Shown: positions 16,127 through 27,209, numbered from the stretch's first letter. The stretch: 44,064 nt of DNA from Thauera sp. 28 (GCF_000310145.2 NZ_AMXA01000032.1:1-44064), one strand, 5' to 3'. A program made the numbers and translations. The notes: generated from the sequence alone by a model not told the origin.

Positions 16127-17212
16127 ATGTCCGCCTCCATGAAGATCCACATCGACGACGTCCGCATTCAGGAGATCAAGGAGCTTGTGCCGCCCGCGCA
16201 CGTGCTGCGTGAGTTTCCGGCCACTCCGAAGTCGGCAGAGGTCGCTTACGAGGCGCGCCAGGCCATCCACCGCATTCTCTACGGCGCGGATGACCGCCTG
16301 CTGGTGGTGATCGGGCCGTGCTCCATCCACGATCCCGATGCCGCGATCGAGTACGCCACCCGGCTCAAGACCGAGGCCGAGCGCCTCAAGGACGACCTGC
16401 TGGTGGTGATGCGCGTGTATTTCGAGAAGCCGCGCACCACGGTGGGCTGGAAGGGGCTGATCAACGACCCCGGGCTGGACAACAGCTTCCGTATCAACGA
16501 CGGCGTGCGCCTGGCGCGCAAGCTGCTGTGGGAGGTCAACGAGCTCGGCCTGCCCGCCGGTACCGAGTTCCTTGACATGATCACGCCGCAGTACATCGGC
16601 GACCTCATCTCCTGGGGCGCGATCGGTGCGCGCACGACCGAGAGCCAGGTGCACCGCGAGCTTGCCTCCGGCCTGTCCTGTCCGGTTGGCTTCAAGAACG
16701 GTACCGATGGCAACCTGCGCATCGCCGTTGATGCGATCAAGGCCGCGCAGGCGCCGCACCACTTCCTGTCGGTAACCAAGGCCGGTCACTCGGCCATCGT
16801 GTCGACCCGCGGCAACGAGGACTGCCACGCCATCCTGCGCGGCGGCAAGGAACCCAACTTCGATGCGGCCAGTGTCGAGGCTGCCTCGCGCGAGCTTGCT
16901 GGCGCCGGCGTGTGCTCCAAGCTGATGGTCGATTTCTCCCACGCCAACAGCCGCAAGCAGCACCGCCTGCAGATCGAGGTTGCGCGTGACGTGGCCGGGC
17001 AGATGGCGGCCGGTGACGATCGCATCATGGGCGTGATGGTCGAGTCCCATCTCAACGAAGGCCGCCAGGACTTGGTGCCGGGCAAGGCGCTCGAGTACGG
17101 CAAGAGCATCACCGATGCCTGCATCGGCTGGGAGGATAGTGTCGAGGTGCTCGATATCCTCGCCGAGGCTGTGCGCCAGCGCCGCGTCAAGCGCGCAGCC
17201 GAGTTCGAGTGA
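16127..17212 (+). CDS. aroG: 3-deoxy-7-phosphoheptulonate (DAHP) synthase, class I
   Basis: The first enzyme of the shikimate pathway, condensing phosphoenolpyruvate and erythrose 4-phosphate. The 361 residues are typical of the AroG/AroF/AroH (class I alpha) group. Signature blocks are VIGPCSIHDPDAAIEYATRL, MRVYFEKPRTTVGWKGLIND, IGARTTESQVHRELASGLS, GFKNGTDGNL and, for metal and substrate binding, CSKLMVDFSHANSRKQHRLQ and GVMVESHLNEGRQDL. An alternative start at 16139 (MKIHIDD) would shorten it by four residues. The feedback class (Phe, Tyr or Trp sensitive) cannot be assigned safely, so the gene symbol is a best fit. Confidence 0.93.
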   Translation: MSASMKIHIDDVRIQEIKELVPPAHVLREFPATPKSAEVAYEARQAIHRILYGADDRLLVVIGPCSIHDPDAAIEYATRLKTEAERLKDDLLVVMRVYFEKPRTTVGWKGLINDPGLDNSFRINDGVRLARKLLWEVNELGLPAGTEFLDMITPQYIGDLISWGAIGARTTESQVHRELASGLSCPVGFKNGTDGNLRIAVDAIKAAQAPHHFLSVTKAGHSAIVSTRGNEDCHAILRGGKEPNFDAASVEAASRELAGAGVCSKLMVDFSHANSRKQHRLQIEVARDVAGQMAAGDDRIMGVMVESHLNEGRQDLVPGKALEYGKSITDACIGWEDSVEVLDILAEAVRQRRVKRAAEFE

Positions 17213-17222
17213 GCCTCGGTTC

Positions 17223-17250
17223 CTGACGGCACGACGCGTCCTGCCGTCAG
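17223..17250 (+). terminator. Strong hairpin after the DAHP synthase gene
   Basis: CTGACGGCA (17223-17231) pairs perfectly with TGCCGTCAG (17242-17250). The loop itself contains GACGCGTC, allowing three more pairs. It starts 10 bases after the stop codon, where a terminator is expected. A T-run is lacking, so it may instead be a 3'-end stabilising structure. Confidence 0.5.
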
Positions 17251-17291
17251 CGGGTCGCGCACGTTTACAGTGAGCGGGCGGAGTCGGGGCC

Positions 17292-18386
17292 ATGGCCTTG
17301 CTTGAGCCGCGGCTGCGCAAGATCATCCATTGCGATTGCGACTGCTTCTATGCCGCGATCGAGATGCGCGACGACCCCGCGCTCGTCGGCCGGCCGGTGG
17401 CCGTTGGCGGGCGCGCCGAGACGCGCGGTGTGATCGCCACCTGCAACTACGAGGCGCGCGCCTTCGGTGTGCATTCGGCAATGCCGACGGCGCGCGCGCT
17501 GCAACGCTGTCCCCAGCTCATCCTGCTGGCGCCGGATTTCGAGCGCTATCGCGCAGCCTCGCGCCAGATCCTCGCCATCTATCGCGACTACACCCCGCTG
17601 GTCGAGCCCCTGTCGCTGGACGAAGCCTACCTGGATGTGAGTGGCGTCGAGCGCTGCCGGGGCTCTGCCACGCTGATGGCGCAGGAGATCCGGGCGCGCA
17701 TCCATGCCGAGGTCGGTATTACCGCCTCAGCGGGCATCGCGCCCAACAAGTTCATCGCCAAGGTGGCGAGTGACTGGAACAAGCCCGACGGGCAGTTCGT
17801 GGTGCGGCCCGAAGAGGTGGATGCGTTCGTTGCAGCGCTGCCGGTGAAGAAGATCTTCGGCGTTGGCAAGGTAACCGCGGAGAAGCTCAGCCGGCTTGGC
17901 GTGAATACCTGTGGCGAGCTGCGGGCCTGGAGCGCGGCCGAGCTGACCCGTGAGTTCGGCAGCTTTGGCGCCAGCCTCTACCGGCTGTGCCGGGGCATCG
18001 ACGAGCGCCCGGTGCAGCCCGACCGGGTGCGCAAGTCGCTGTCGGTGGAGACCACCTATACGCCGGACCTGCGCGATCTGGCCTCGTGCCGGAGCGCGTT
18101 GCTGGCGCTGCTGGAGGACTTTCGCCGCCGCTTCGAGCGGGCACAGGACCGGCCTCCGGTCCACAAGGCCTTCGTCAAGGTGAGGTTCGCCGACTTCAGC
18201 CGCACCACGGCGGAGTGCGTCAGTAGTGCGCCCGATGAGGGCGTTTGGCTGCGGCTGCTGGACGAAGCTCACGCCCGCAGCCCGCTGGCGGTGCGCCTGC
18301 TCGGGGTCGGCGTGCGTTTTGCGGCCGAGGCCGCGGACCCTGGCCCGGCACAGATCCCGCTTTTCGACCCTGCGCCGGGCGGATGA
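17292..18386 (+). CDS. dinB: DNA polymerase IV (Y-family translesion polymerase)
   Basis: DinB copies past lesions and blocked forks and is error-prone. The 364-residue protein has the Y-family palm with HCDCDCFYAAIEMRDDP (first catalytic Asp) and PLSLDEAYLDVSG (second Asp/Glu pair). ASAGIAPNKFIAKVASDWNK and GVGKVTAEKLSRLGV (helix-hairpin-helix) follow. The C-terminus carries QIPLFD, a beta-clamp-binding motif of the QxxLF type. The start has GGAG upstream at a suitable distance. I saw no convincing LexA box in the 79 bases ahead. Its stop is 3 bases from the stop of the convergent adenosyltransferase gene. Confidence 0.95.
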   Translation: MALLEPRLRKIIHCDCDCFYAAIEMRDDPALVGRPVAVGGRAETRGVIATCNYEARAFGVHSAMPTARALQRCPQLILLAPDFERYRAASRQILAIYRDYTPLVEPLSLDEAYLDVSGVERCRGSATLMAQEIRARIHAEVGITASAGIAPNKFIAKVASDWNKPDGQFVVRPEEVDAFVAALPVKKIFGVGKVTAEKLSRLGVNTCGELRAWSAAELTREFGSFGASLYRLCRGIDERPVQPDRVRKSLSVETTYTPDLRDLASCRSALLALLEDFRRRFERAQDRPPVHKAFVKVRFADFSRTTAECVSSAPDEGVWLRLLDEAHARSPLAVRLLGVGVRFAAEAADPGPAQIPLFDPAPGG

Positions 18387-18389
18387 ACG

Positions 18390-18941
18390 TCAGGCGTTCT
18401 TGCTCTTCTGCCACAGCACGTCGCCGCGGCCGCCGGCGCGGTTGAGCACGCGGCCGAGCACGAACAGCAGATCAGACAGGCGGTTGAGGTACTGGCGCGG
18501 GGCGTCATTGACCGCTTCTTCCAGTGCCAGCGCCACCAGCGCGCGTTCGGCGCGACGGCACACGGTGCGGGCGTGGTGGGCGTAGGCCGCAGCGCGGGTG
18601 CCACCGGGCAGGATGAAGTCCTTGAGCGGCTCGAGGTCGTCGTTGAAGCGGTCGAGCTCCTCTTCGAGGTGGGTCACCTGCTTGTCGGTGATCATGCTCA
18701 TGCCCGGGATGCAGACCTCGCCGCCGAGATCGAAGAGGTCGTGCTGCACGTTGGTGAGCAGGGCGCGCACCTCCTCGGGAAGCTCCTCGCACAGTAGCAG
18801 GCCGATGATGGCGTTGGTCTCGTCCACCTCGCCCAGGGCATGGATGCGCAGGCTGTTCTTGGAGACGCGCTTGCCGTCGCCCAGGCCGGTGGTGCCGGCG
18901 TCGCCGGTACGGGTGTAGATCTTGGAGAGGCGGTTACCCAT
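18390..18941 (-). CDS. Cob(I)alamin adenosyltransferase, PduO type
   Basis: This enzyme transfers adenosyl from ATP to cob(I)alamin, giving coenzyme B12. The 183-residue protein starts MGNRLSKIYTRTGDAGTTGL, the ATP-binding signature of the PduO/MMAB family. It continues with RIHALGEVDETNAIIGLLL and later HHARTVCRRAERALVAL and YLNRLSDLLFVLGRVLNRA. It stands alone here, with no cobalamin genes adjacent. A perfect -10 and a 16-base palindrome lie just upstream (18966-18986), so it is probably expressed from its own promoter. Confidence 0.94.
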   Translation of the reverse strand: MGNRLSKIYTRTGDAGTTGLGDGKRVSKNSLRIHALGEVDETNAIIGLLLCEELPEEVRALLTNVQHDLFDLGGEVCIPGMSMITDKQVTHLEEELDRFNDDLEPLKDFILPGGTRAAAYAHHARTVCRRAERALVALALEEAVNDAPRQYLNRLSDLLFVLGRVLNRAGGRGDVLWQKSKNA

Positions 18942-18965
18942 GGTGTGCTCGTGTCCCGTGGTTGG

Positions 18966-18986
18966 TTGACGTAAGCGTCAATTATA
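18966..18986 (-). promoter_or_regulatory. Adenosyltransferase promoter -10 with adjoining palindrome
   Basis: The minus strand has TATAAT at 18981-18986. The palindrome TTGACG-taag-CGTCAA (18966-18981) covers the expected start point. It could be an operator, or a small hairpin at the 5' end of the mRNA. The -35 is weak. Confidence 0.5.
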
Positions 18987-19020
18987 GGCGCCGCTTGCGC
19001 CTGCATGCCATGCGCTGAAA

Positions 19021-19050
19021 TTGACTTGTTGCCGGGCGAGGACGTAGCAT
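19021..19050 (+). promoter_or_regulatory. Promoter of the vapBC module
   Basis: TTGACT (19021-19026, 5 of 6) and TAGCAT (19045-19050, 4 of 6) are 18 bases apart, with the vapB start 43 bases downstream of the -10. Confidence 0.5.
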
Positions 19051-19070
19051 GCAATACGTTGTGTATTACA
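19050..19070. promoter_or_regulatory. Candidate vapBC operator
   Basis: TGCAATAC and GTATTACA form an inverted repeat (7 of 8 pairs, 5-base spacer) touching the -10 and covering the predicted transcription start. This is the placement expected for autorepression by a ribbon-helix-helix antitoxin. Confidence 0.5.
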
Positions 19071-19092
19071 AAAATGGCAAGGAGCCGACACG

Positions 19093-19344
19093 ATGACCCT
19101 GTCGATCCGTCTCGACCCCGAACTCGAGTCCGAACTCGCGCGTGCTGCGGCGCAGACCGGGCGCAGCAAGAGCGAACTGGTGAAGGCCAGCTTGCGGGAG
19201 TATCTCGCCCGCGTCGCGCCGCGCAAGACACCGTATGAACTCGGTAAGGATCTTTTCGGAGGCCCCGACGCAGGACCGGGCGACCTCGCCGAACGCCGCA
19301 AGGACTATCTCTCGGAGTCGCTGCGTGCGAAGCATGATCGTTGA
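19093..19344 (+). CDS. VapB-like antitoxin, ribbon-helix-helix
   Basis: An 83-residue protein whose N-terminus, MTLSIRLDPELESELARAAA followed by QTGRSKSELVKASLREYLAR, is a CopG-type ribbon-helix-helix DNA-binding domain. The C-terminal ~35 residues (LGKDLFGGPDAGPGDLAERR) would be the toxin-binding tail. GGAG at 19081-19084 supports the start. It overlaps the toxin gene by 11 bases, the usual arrangement for type II toxin-antitoxin operons. It would neutralise the PIN toxin and, with it, repress its own promoter. Confidence 0.88.
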   Translation: MTLSIRLDPELESELARAAAQTGRSKSELVKASLREYLARVAPRKTPYELGKDLFGGPDAGPGDLAERRKDYLSESLRAKHDR

Positions 19345-19747
19345 CGCGGGTCCGCTGCTGGCATTGTTCAACCCGGCCGACCGACACCATCAGGCATGCG
19401 TGTCCTTCCTGCGCGGCAACGAGGTTTCGCTGGTGACGACCTGGCCCGTGCTGACCGAGGTCATGCATCTGCTGCGCTACAGTGTGGACGCGCAGTTGCG
19501 CCTGCTGAGCTGGATCGATCGCGGCGGGCTGGCGATCGTCGAACTGGAGCAAGGTTGCGTTGGCGCCATCGCCGCCCTGATGGACAAGTACCGTGACCGT
19601 CCGATGGATCTCGCAGACGCCTCTGTCGTGCAGCTTTCCACACAGAGTGGCTGTCGCGAGGTGCTGTCGATCGACAGCGACTTCGACGTTTACCGGCTGC
19701 CGGATGGCGCCTGGCTCAACAACCCGCTGCGCGACAATACGCCTTGA
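19334..19747 (+). CDS. VapC-like PIN-domain toxin (ribonuclease)
   Basis: A 137-residue PIN-domain protein. The conserved acidic residues are visible: Asp in MIVDAGPLLALF, Glu in PVLTEVMHLLRY, Asp in MDLADASVV and Asp in LSIDSDFDVY. PIN toxins are magnesium-dependent RNases, often cutting tRNA or rRNA. The start ATG at 19334 lies inside the antitoxin's end, indicating coupling. An earlier in-frame start (19235) would overlap the antitoxin by over 100 bases and is rejected. The active site looks intact. The target RNA is unknown. Confidence 0.88.
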   Translation: MIVDAGPLLALFNPADRHHQACVSFLRGNEVSLVTTWPVLTEVMHLLRYSVDAQLRLLSWIDRGGLAIVELEQGCVGAIAALMDKYRDRPMDLADASVVQLSTQSGCREVLSIDSDFDVYRLPDGAWLNNPLRDNTP

Positions 19748-19809
19748 ATTGCGCCCCGCGCGCGCAACCGAAGAACACGGCTTGAACTTCTCTCATATCT
19801 GGACCCTTC

Positions 19810-22443
<2,634 letters not shown>

Positions 22444-22461
22444 GCGGCTTCGCACGGTAGG

Positions 22462-22489
22462 GCACGGGCAGCGTCATCGCCGCCCGTGC
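22462..22489. terminator. Hairpin between convergent alaS and parA
   Basis: GCACGGGC (22462-22469) and GCCCGTGC (22482-22489) form a perfect 8-bp stem with a 12-base loop, central in the 52-base gap of two convergent genes. There is no T-run on either side, so termination is likely but not certain. Confidence 0.45.
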
Positions 22490-22495
22490 AACACG

Positions 22496-23275
22496 TCATG
22501 CGCCGTACTTGCGTGCCAGCGTGTCGTGCAGGGCGACGAACTCTTGCGACAGCTTGTGCTTGGGATCGAGGTGGACCATCGGTTTGGCCTGCTCGTGCGA
22601 TTCCTTGATCTTCACCGAAGCCGACAGGTAGGGCTGCAACACGGGCAGACCTTCATCGATGAGTTCCTGCACCACCTTTTGCGGCAGGGTGGCGCGCGGC
22701 TGGAACTGGTTGACCACGATGCCCTCGACCTGCAGGTTGCGGTTGTGGTCGGACTTGATCTCCTGCACGTTCTCGAGCAGCGCGTACAGGGCCTTGCGCG
22801 AAAACTCGTCGCAGTCGAAGGGGATCAGGCAGGCGTCGGCCGCGATCAGCGCCGAACGGGTGAAGAAGTTGAGCGCGGGCGGCGTGTCGATGTAGACGCA
22901 GTCGAAGTCCTTTGCCAGCTCTTCGAGCGCATCGCGCAGCTTGTAGATCTTGTAGCGCGACTCGAGTTTGGACTGCAGCTCCTCGAGTTGCGGATGCGAG
23001 GGCATCACGTGCAGGCCCTCGAAAGGGGTGGCGACGATGAAGTCCTCGGTGCTGCGCGGGTTGAGCTTGAAGTTGAGTGTCTGGTCGAAGAAATCCGCCA
23101 GTGTGGCTTCGAGGTCCTCGCCATTCGCGCCGAGGAGGTATTGGGTCGAGTTGCCTTGCGGGTCGAGGTCCACGACGAGGGTGCGCTTGCCCTGTTGCGC
23201 GCTGATCGCCGCCAGGTTGCAGGTGATGGTGGATTTGCCGACTCCGCCCTTCTGATTGAACACCACTCGCCGCAT
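22496..23275 (-). CDS. Orphan ParA-family ATPase
   Basis: A 259-residue deviant-Walker ATPase. The start at 23275 gives [20 protein letters not shown], with the signature lysine in KGGVGKST. The switch blocks VVDLDPQGNSTQYLLG and DCVYIDTPPALNFFTRSALI follow, then LIPFDCDEFSRKAL. There is no N-terminal helix-turn-helix, as in chromosomal-type ParA/Soj. The gene stands alone: no parB or parS is visible here, and it sits convergent to alaS. ParA relatives without ParB position various cargos (chemotaxis arrays, carboxysomes, flagella), so cargo positioning is possible. A purine-rich site precedes the ATG. An upstream start at 23335 adds 20 non-family residues. Confidence 0.9.
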   Translation of the reverse strand: MRRVVFNQKGGVGKSTITCNLAAISAQQGKRTLVVDLDPQGNSTQYLLGANGEDLEATLADFFDQTLNFKLNPRSTEDFIVATPFEGLHVMPSHPQLEELQSKLESRYKIYKLRDALEELAKDFDCVYIDTPPALNFFTRSALIAADACLIPFDCDEFSRKALYALLENVQEIKSDHNRNLQVEGIVVNQFQPRATLPQKVVQELIDEGLPVLQPYLSASVKIKESHEQAKPMVHLDPKHKLSQEFVALHDTLARKYGA

Positions 23276-23411
23276 GCCTTTCTCCCCCTGTTCGTATGCG
23301 CCACGCCCTGCCTGCGGCGCGTCCGGAGCCCGCATTCTGCCAAAAACGGCCGCTGGCGGGGTGTGTGGCGGTGTCCATCGCCGTCGTGATGCGCCAGATC
23401 AGTCCGGCGCG

Positions 23412-23440
23412 ATGCCAAATGGGGGCGGCTGCGCTAAACT
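23412..23440 (+). promoter_or_regulatory. Candidate maeB promoter in the 353-base parA-maeB gap
   Basis: The gap 23276-23628 holds no credible gene. ATGCCA (23412-23417, 4 of 6) and TAAACT (23435-23440, 4 of 6) are spaced by 17 bases. This would give maeB a leader of about 180 bases. Confidence 0.3.
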
Positions 23441-23564
23441 TCCGCGACGTCAATCGAGGTCGTTCCTGCGCCGCTCGACGCGCAGCCACAAAAACAATTC
23501 CGCTTTTCCGAGAACATCCCGAACGATGCCCACGCAGCGCGACCGTCCCGGTCCGCTGTCGCCC

Positions 23565-23587
23565 CGCGGGCGAAGTGCTCGCCCGCG
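23565..23587 (+). promoter_or_regulatory. Perfect 9-bp hairpin in the maeB leader
   Basis: CGCGGGCGA (23565-23573) pairs fully with TCGCCCGCG (23579-23587) around a 5-base loop, followed by TTT. It ends 41 bases before the maeB ATG. It could be a weak terminator/attenuator or an mRNA-stability element. Confidence 0.5.
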
Positions 23588-23628
23588 TTTCAGACACGAC
23601 ATACCTCAAGACTCGCAGAGGGGAGAAC

Positions 23629-25923
23629 ATGGACCAGGATTTCATCGCCGCCGCACTCGACTATCACCGCTCGCCGACACGCGGCAAGATTTCAGTCGTG
23701 CCCACCAAGGGGCTCACCAACCAGCGCGACCTCGCGCTTGCCTATTCGCCCGGCGTGGCGGCAGCCTGCGACGCCATCGTTGCCGATCCTGCGGAGGCCT
23801 TCGAACTCACCAGCCGTGGCAATCTGGTTGCGGTGGTCACCAACGGTACAGCGGTGCTCGGCCTGGGCAACATCGGGCCGCTGGCCTCGAAGCCGGTCAT
23901 GGAGGGCAAGGGCTGCCTGTTCAAGAAGTTCGCCAATATCGACGTCTTCGATATCGAACTGGCAGAGAATGATCCCGACAAGCTGATCGAGATCATCGCC
24001 GCGCTCGAGCCCACGTTGGGCGGTATCAATCTCGAGGACATCAAGGCGCCCGAGTGCTTCTATATCGAGCAGAAGCTGCGCGAGCGCATGAAGATCCCGG
24101 TCTTCCATGACGACCAGCACGGCACCGCCATCATCTCTGCCGCGGGCCTGCTCAATGGCCTCAAGGTCATCGGCAAGGACATCGACAAGGTCAAGCTGGT
24201 GTGCTCGGGTGCCGGCGCGGCGGCGATCGCCTGCCTCGACCTGATGGTCAGCCTCGGTCTGAAGCGCGAGAACATCTTCGTCTGCGACTCCAAGGGGGTG
24301 ATCTTCGTGGGCCGCGAGGCCAACATGGAGCCGACCAAGGCGCGCTACGCCCAGACGACCGATGCGCGCACGCTGGGCGATGCGATTGTCGGTGCCGACG
24401 TCTTCCTTGGCCTGTCCACCGCCGGTGTGCTCAAGCCCGAGATGGTCGCGAAGATGGCCGACCAGCCGCTGATCTTCGCGCTCGCCAACCCGAACCCCGA
24501 GATCCTGCCGGCCGACGCCAAGGCCGTGCGTCCGGACTGCATCGTCGCTACCGGCCGTTCGGACTTCCCGAACCAGGTCAATAACGTGCTGTGCTTCCCC
24601 TTCATCTTCCGTGGTGCGCTGGATGTGGGCGCGACCACGATCAACGAGGAGATGAAGCTCGCCTGCGTGAAGGCGATCGCCGAACTGGCCGAAGCCGAGG
24701 CCAGCGACATCGTCGCCAGCGCCTACGGTGGCCAGGAGCTGAGCTTCGGCCCCGAGTACATCATCCCCAAGCCCTTCGATCCGCGCCTGATCGTCAAGAT
24801 CGCCCCCGCGGTGGCGAGGGCGGCGATGGACTCGGGCGTGGCGACCAAGCCGATCGAGGATTTCGACGCCTACGTCACCAGCCTCAACGCCTTCGTCTAT
24901 CAGTCCGGCATCGTCATGAAGCCCGTGTTCTCGGCGGCCAAGGCCGTGCCGCCCGAGCAAAAGCGCGTGATCTACTGCGAGGGTGAGGACGAGCGCGTGT
25001 TGCACGCAGTGCGCGTGGTGCTCGACGAAGGCCTGGCGCGCCCGATCCTGATCGGCCGTCCCGAGGTCATCGAGATGCGCATCAAGAAGATCGGCCTCAA
25101 CCTCCGGCCCGAGCGCGACTTCGAGATCGTCAATCCGGAATCCGATCCGCGCTACCGCGAACTGTGGAACGAGTACTACCGGTTGATGAAGCGCGACGGC
25201 GTGACGCCCGACCTCGCCAAGGCCAAGATCCGCCGCGATACCACCCTGATCGGCGCCATGCTGCTGCGCCGCGGGGACGCCGACGCGATGGTGTGCGGCA
25301 CCTTCGGTACCTACGATTACCATCTCAAGCAGGTGGAGGACGTCATTGGCCTCGCGCCGGGCGCCAAGCAGTTCGCAGCGATGAACCTGCTGCTGCTGTC
25401 CAAGCGCATGCTGGCGATCACCGATACCTACGTCAATGAGAATCCGAGCGCCGCAGAGGTGGCCGAGATTGCCCGCATGGCTGCTGAAGAGCTGAGCCGT
25501 TTTGGCATCGAGCCGAGCGTGGCGCTGCTGTCGCACTCCAACTTTGGCAGCTCGGGCTCGGCCTCGGCACGCAAGATGCGCGAAGCCTGCGAGATCCTGC
25601 GTGCGACCGTGCCTGGCCTGAATGTCGATGGCGAGATGCACGGCGATGCCGCGCTCTCCGAAGAGATTCGCGACAAGCTGCACCCGGACTCCGACCTGAA
25701 GGGCGAAGCCAACCTGCTGGTGATGCCCAACCTCGACGCCGCCAACATCTCCTTCAACCTGATGAAGATGGCGAATGGCGATGGCGTGTCGGTTGGGCCG
25801 ATCCTGCTCGGGGCGGCGAAGTCGGTGCACATCGTGACGCCGTCGGCGACCGTGCGCCGGCTGGTGAACATGACAGCGCTCGCCGTAGTGGATGCCAAGG
25901 AGTCGCGCAACGCCAGAGCTTGA
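23629..25923 (+). CDS. maeB: NADP-dependent malic enzyme with phosphotransacetylase-like domain (MaeB)
   Basis: Oxidatively decarboxylates malate to pyruvate, yielding NADPH. The 764 residues are standard for MaeB. The malic-enzyme part has [20 protein letters not shown] near the N-terminus, [20 protein letters not shown], the nucleotide loop [20 protein letters not shown], and [18 protein letters not shown]. From about residue 430 a PTA-like domain follows (GMAILLRRG-like [20 protein letters not shown]). In characterised homologues this domain is regulatory and lacks transacetylase activity. The ATG at 23629 has GAGGGGAG just upstream; longer in-frame starts run into the non-coding leader. 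Its pyruvate product fits loosely with the 2-oxoacid TRAP system upstream. Confidence 0.96.
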   Translation: MDQDFIAAALDYHRSPTRGKISVVPTKGLTNQRDLALAYSPGVAAACDAIVADPAEAFELTSRGNLVAVVTNGTAVLGLGNIGPLASKPVMEGKGCLFKKFANIDVFDIELAENDPDKLIEIIAALEPTLGGINLEDIKAPECFYIEQKLRERMKIPVFHDDQHGTAIISAAGLLNGLKVIGKDIDKVKLVCSGAGAAAIACLDLMVSLGLKRENIFVCDSKGVIFVGREANMEPTKARYAQTTDARTLGDAIVGADVFLGLSTAGVLKPEMVAKMADQPLIFALANPNPEILPADAKAVRPDCIVATGRSDFPNQVNNVLCFPFIFRGALDVGATTINEEMKLACVKAIAELAEAEASDIVASAYGGQELSFGPEYIIPKPFDPRLIVKIAPAVARAAMDSGVATKPIEDFDAYVTSLNAFVYQSGIVMKPVFSAAKAVPPEQKRVIYCEGEDERVLHAVRVVLDEGLARPILIGRPEVIEMRIKKIGLNLRPERDFEIVNPESDPRYRELWNEYYRLMKRDGVTPDLAKAKIRRDTTLIGAMLLRRGDADAMVCGTFGTYDYHLKQVEDVIGLAPGAKQFAAMNLLLLSKRMLAITDTYVNENPSAAEVAEIARMAAEELSRFGIEPSVALLSHSNFGSSGSASARKMREACEILRATVPGLNVDGEMHGDAALSEEIRDKLHPDSDLKGEANLLVMPNLDAANISFNLMKMANGDGVSVGPILLGAAKSVHIVTPSATVRRLVNMTALAVVDAKESRNARA

Positions 25924-26021
25924 TTCGGGCGGGTGCTTTTGATGTGGGCGCAGGCGTCGCCCATGACATGGGGTGGCCGCGCGAGCGGCTGCCCCACATC
26001 GTTTCAAGGGAGCATGCGGTC

Positions 26022-27209
26022 TTGATTGCATTGCCTGATCTTCCGTCGCGTCCGCTCTGTGTGGTCGGGGCGGCGCTGTTGCTTGCCTTCTCGGCACCCG
26101 TGCATGCTGGCGATTGGTTGCTCGCGGCGACCGACACACGAGTCGTTCCCGGCCAACGCTTCGAAGTCGTCGTCGTCGCTGCGGGTAGCTCGGCACAGTG
26201 GCCGGATCGACTGCCGGCGCGTATCGAGCTGCCCGGCGGCTCGCCCCAGGTCGCGATCGAACTGGTGGCCATGGCCGCGGCTCCAGGGGCTGCGGGCCAG
26301 CGGCGCTACTTTGCGCGCTGGCCGATGGAGGTCAATGGCGTGGTCACGCTGGCCCTGGCTGACCAGCCGCAGGCGCGTTTGCTGCTGGCCGCCGCCGCAA
26401 CGACCGCCACCGATTCAGCGGAGCTTTCGCCAGCGGGCGCACTCGAGCAGATGGCGCCCGTTGCCAGGATGGCTGCCGGCACGCCGCCGGTCGAGCCGTC
26501 GGGCCTCGCCTTCCATGAGCCGATGTATTTCCTGGTCGGTGGCAGGGACCCGGTGTCGGCGCGTTTTCAGTTCAGCTTCAAGTACCGTATCTTCGCCGAG
26601 CAGGGCATCGTCGGCGAGAATATCCCGGTGGCGACAGGGCTGTACTTCGGCTTCACCCAGACCTCCTTGTGGGATCTGCAGTCCGAATCCAAGCCCTTTC
26701 GCGACTCGAGCTTCCGGCCAACGCTGTTCTACAGCGTCGCAGCGACAGACGCCGAGGATCGCCTCGCGCTGACCTTGTCCGGCGGCTACGAACATGAGTC
26801 GAACGGCAAGGAGGACACGCCGTCGCGCAGTATCGACCTCCTGTTCCTGCGCGCCGAGGGGCGTTACCTGTTTGCCGACGGACGCACCTATCTCGGTGTG
26901 GCGCCAAAGCTGTGGACTTATCTCGATCGTGACGACAACCCGGATATCGCTCGCTACCGTGGCCATGGCGAGCTCGCACTGCGTCTCGGGCGCGATGACG
27001 GCTTGCTGTTCTCCGCACTGGTCCGGCGCGGGACTGCCGGCAAGATCGGTACGCAGTACGACCTGTCCTACCCCATCCGGCGCAGCGTGTTTTCCGGTGT
27101 GGGCGCATTCGTGCACCTGCAGGCCTACAGAGGGTACGGCGAGACCCTGCTCGAGTACGACGAGAAGAAGGACCCACAGTACCGACTGGGGATTTCGCTG
27201 GTACGCTGA
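26022..27209 (+). CDS. pldA: Outer-membrane phospholipase A (PldA/OMPLA family)
   Basis: A 395-residue protein beginning at TTG 26022, chosen because AAGGGAG lies 9 bases upstream and the product then starts with a signal peptide (PLCVVGAALLLAFSAPVHA). A non-conserved region of ~140 residues follows. The beta-barrel begins near EPMYFLVGG (residue ~166), with KYRIFAEQGIVGENIPVATG and LYFGFTQTSLWDLQ. The active-site segment is GYEHESNGKEDTPSRSID: His258 and Ser260 align with the E. coli catalytic His142/Ser144, but the third residue is Asp272 where E. coli has Asn156. It would hydrolyse phospholipids misplaced in the outer leaflet. It follows maeB by 98 bases. Confidence 0.88.
   Translation: MIALPDLPSRPLCVVGAALLLAFSAPVHAGDWLLAATDTRVVPGQRFEVVVVAAGSSAQWPDRLPARIELPGGSPQVAIELVAMAAAPGAAGQRRYFARWPMEVNGVVTLALADQPQARLLLAAAATTATDSAELSPAGALEQMAPVARMAAGTPPVEPSGLAFHEPMYFLVGGRDPVSARFQFSFKYRIFAEQGIVGENIPVATGLYFGFTQTSLWDLQSESKPFRDSSFRPTLFYSVAATDAEDRLALTLSGGYEHESNGKEDTPSRSIDLLFLRAEGRYLFADGRTYLGVAPKLWTYLDRDDNPDIARYRGHGELALRLGRDDGLLFSALVRRGTAGKIGTQYDLSYPIRRSVFSGVGAFVHLQAYRGYGETLLEYDEKKDPQYRLGISLVR

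Noticed and set aside
23296-23628. Upstream extension of maeB
   Set aside because: The added 111 residues show no likeness to malic enzyme and cross the hairpin and promoter region; the ATG at 23629 has a good ribosome site.
23692-26196. Long open frame on the minus strand opposite maeB
   Set aside because: Runs antisense to an unmistakable MaeB and past its end; low-complexity Arg/His/Asp-rich product.
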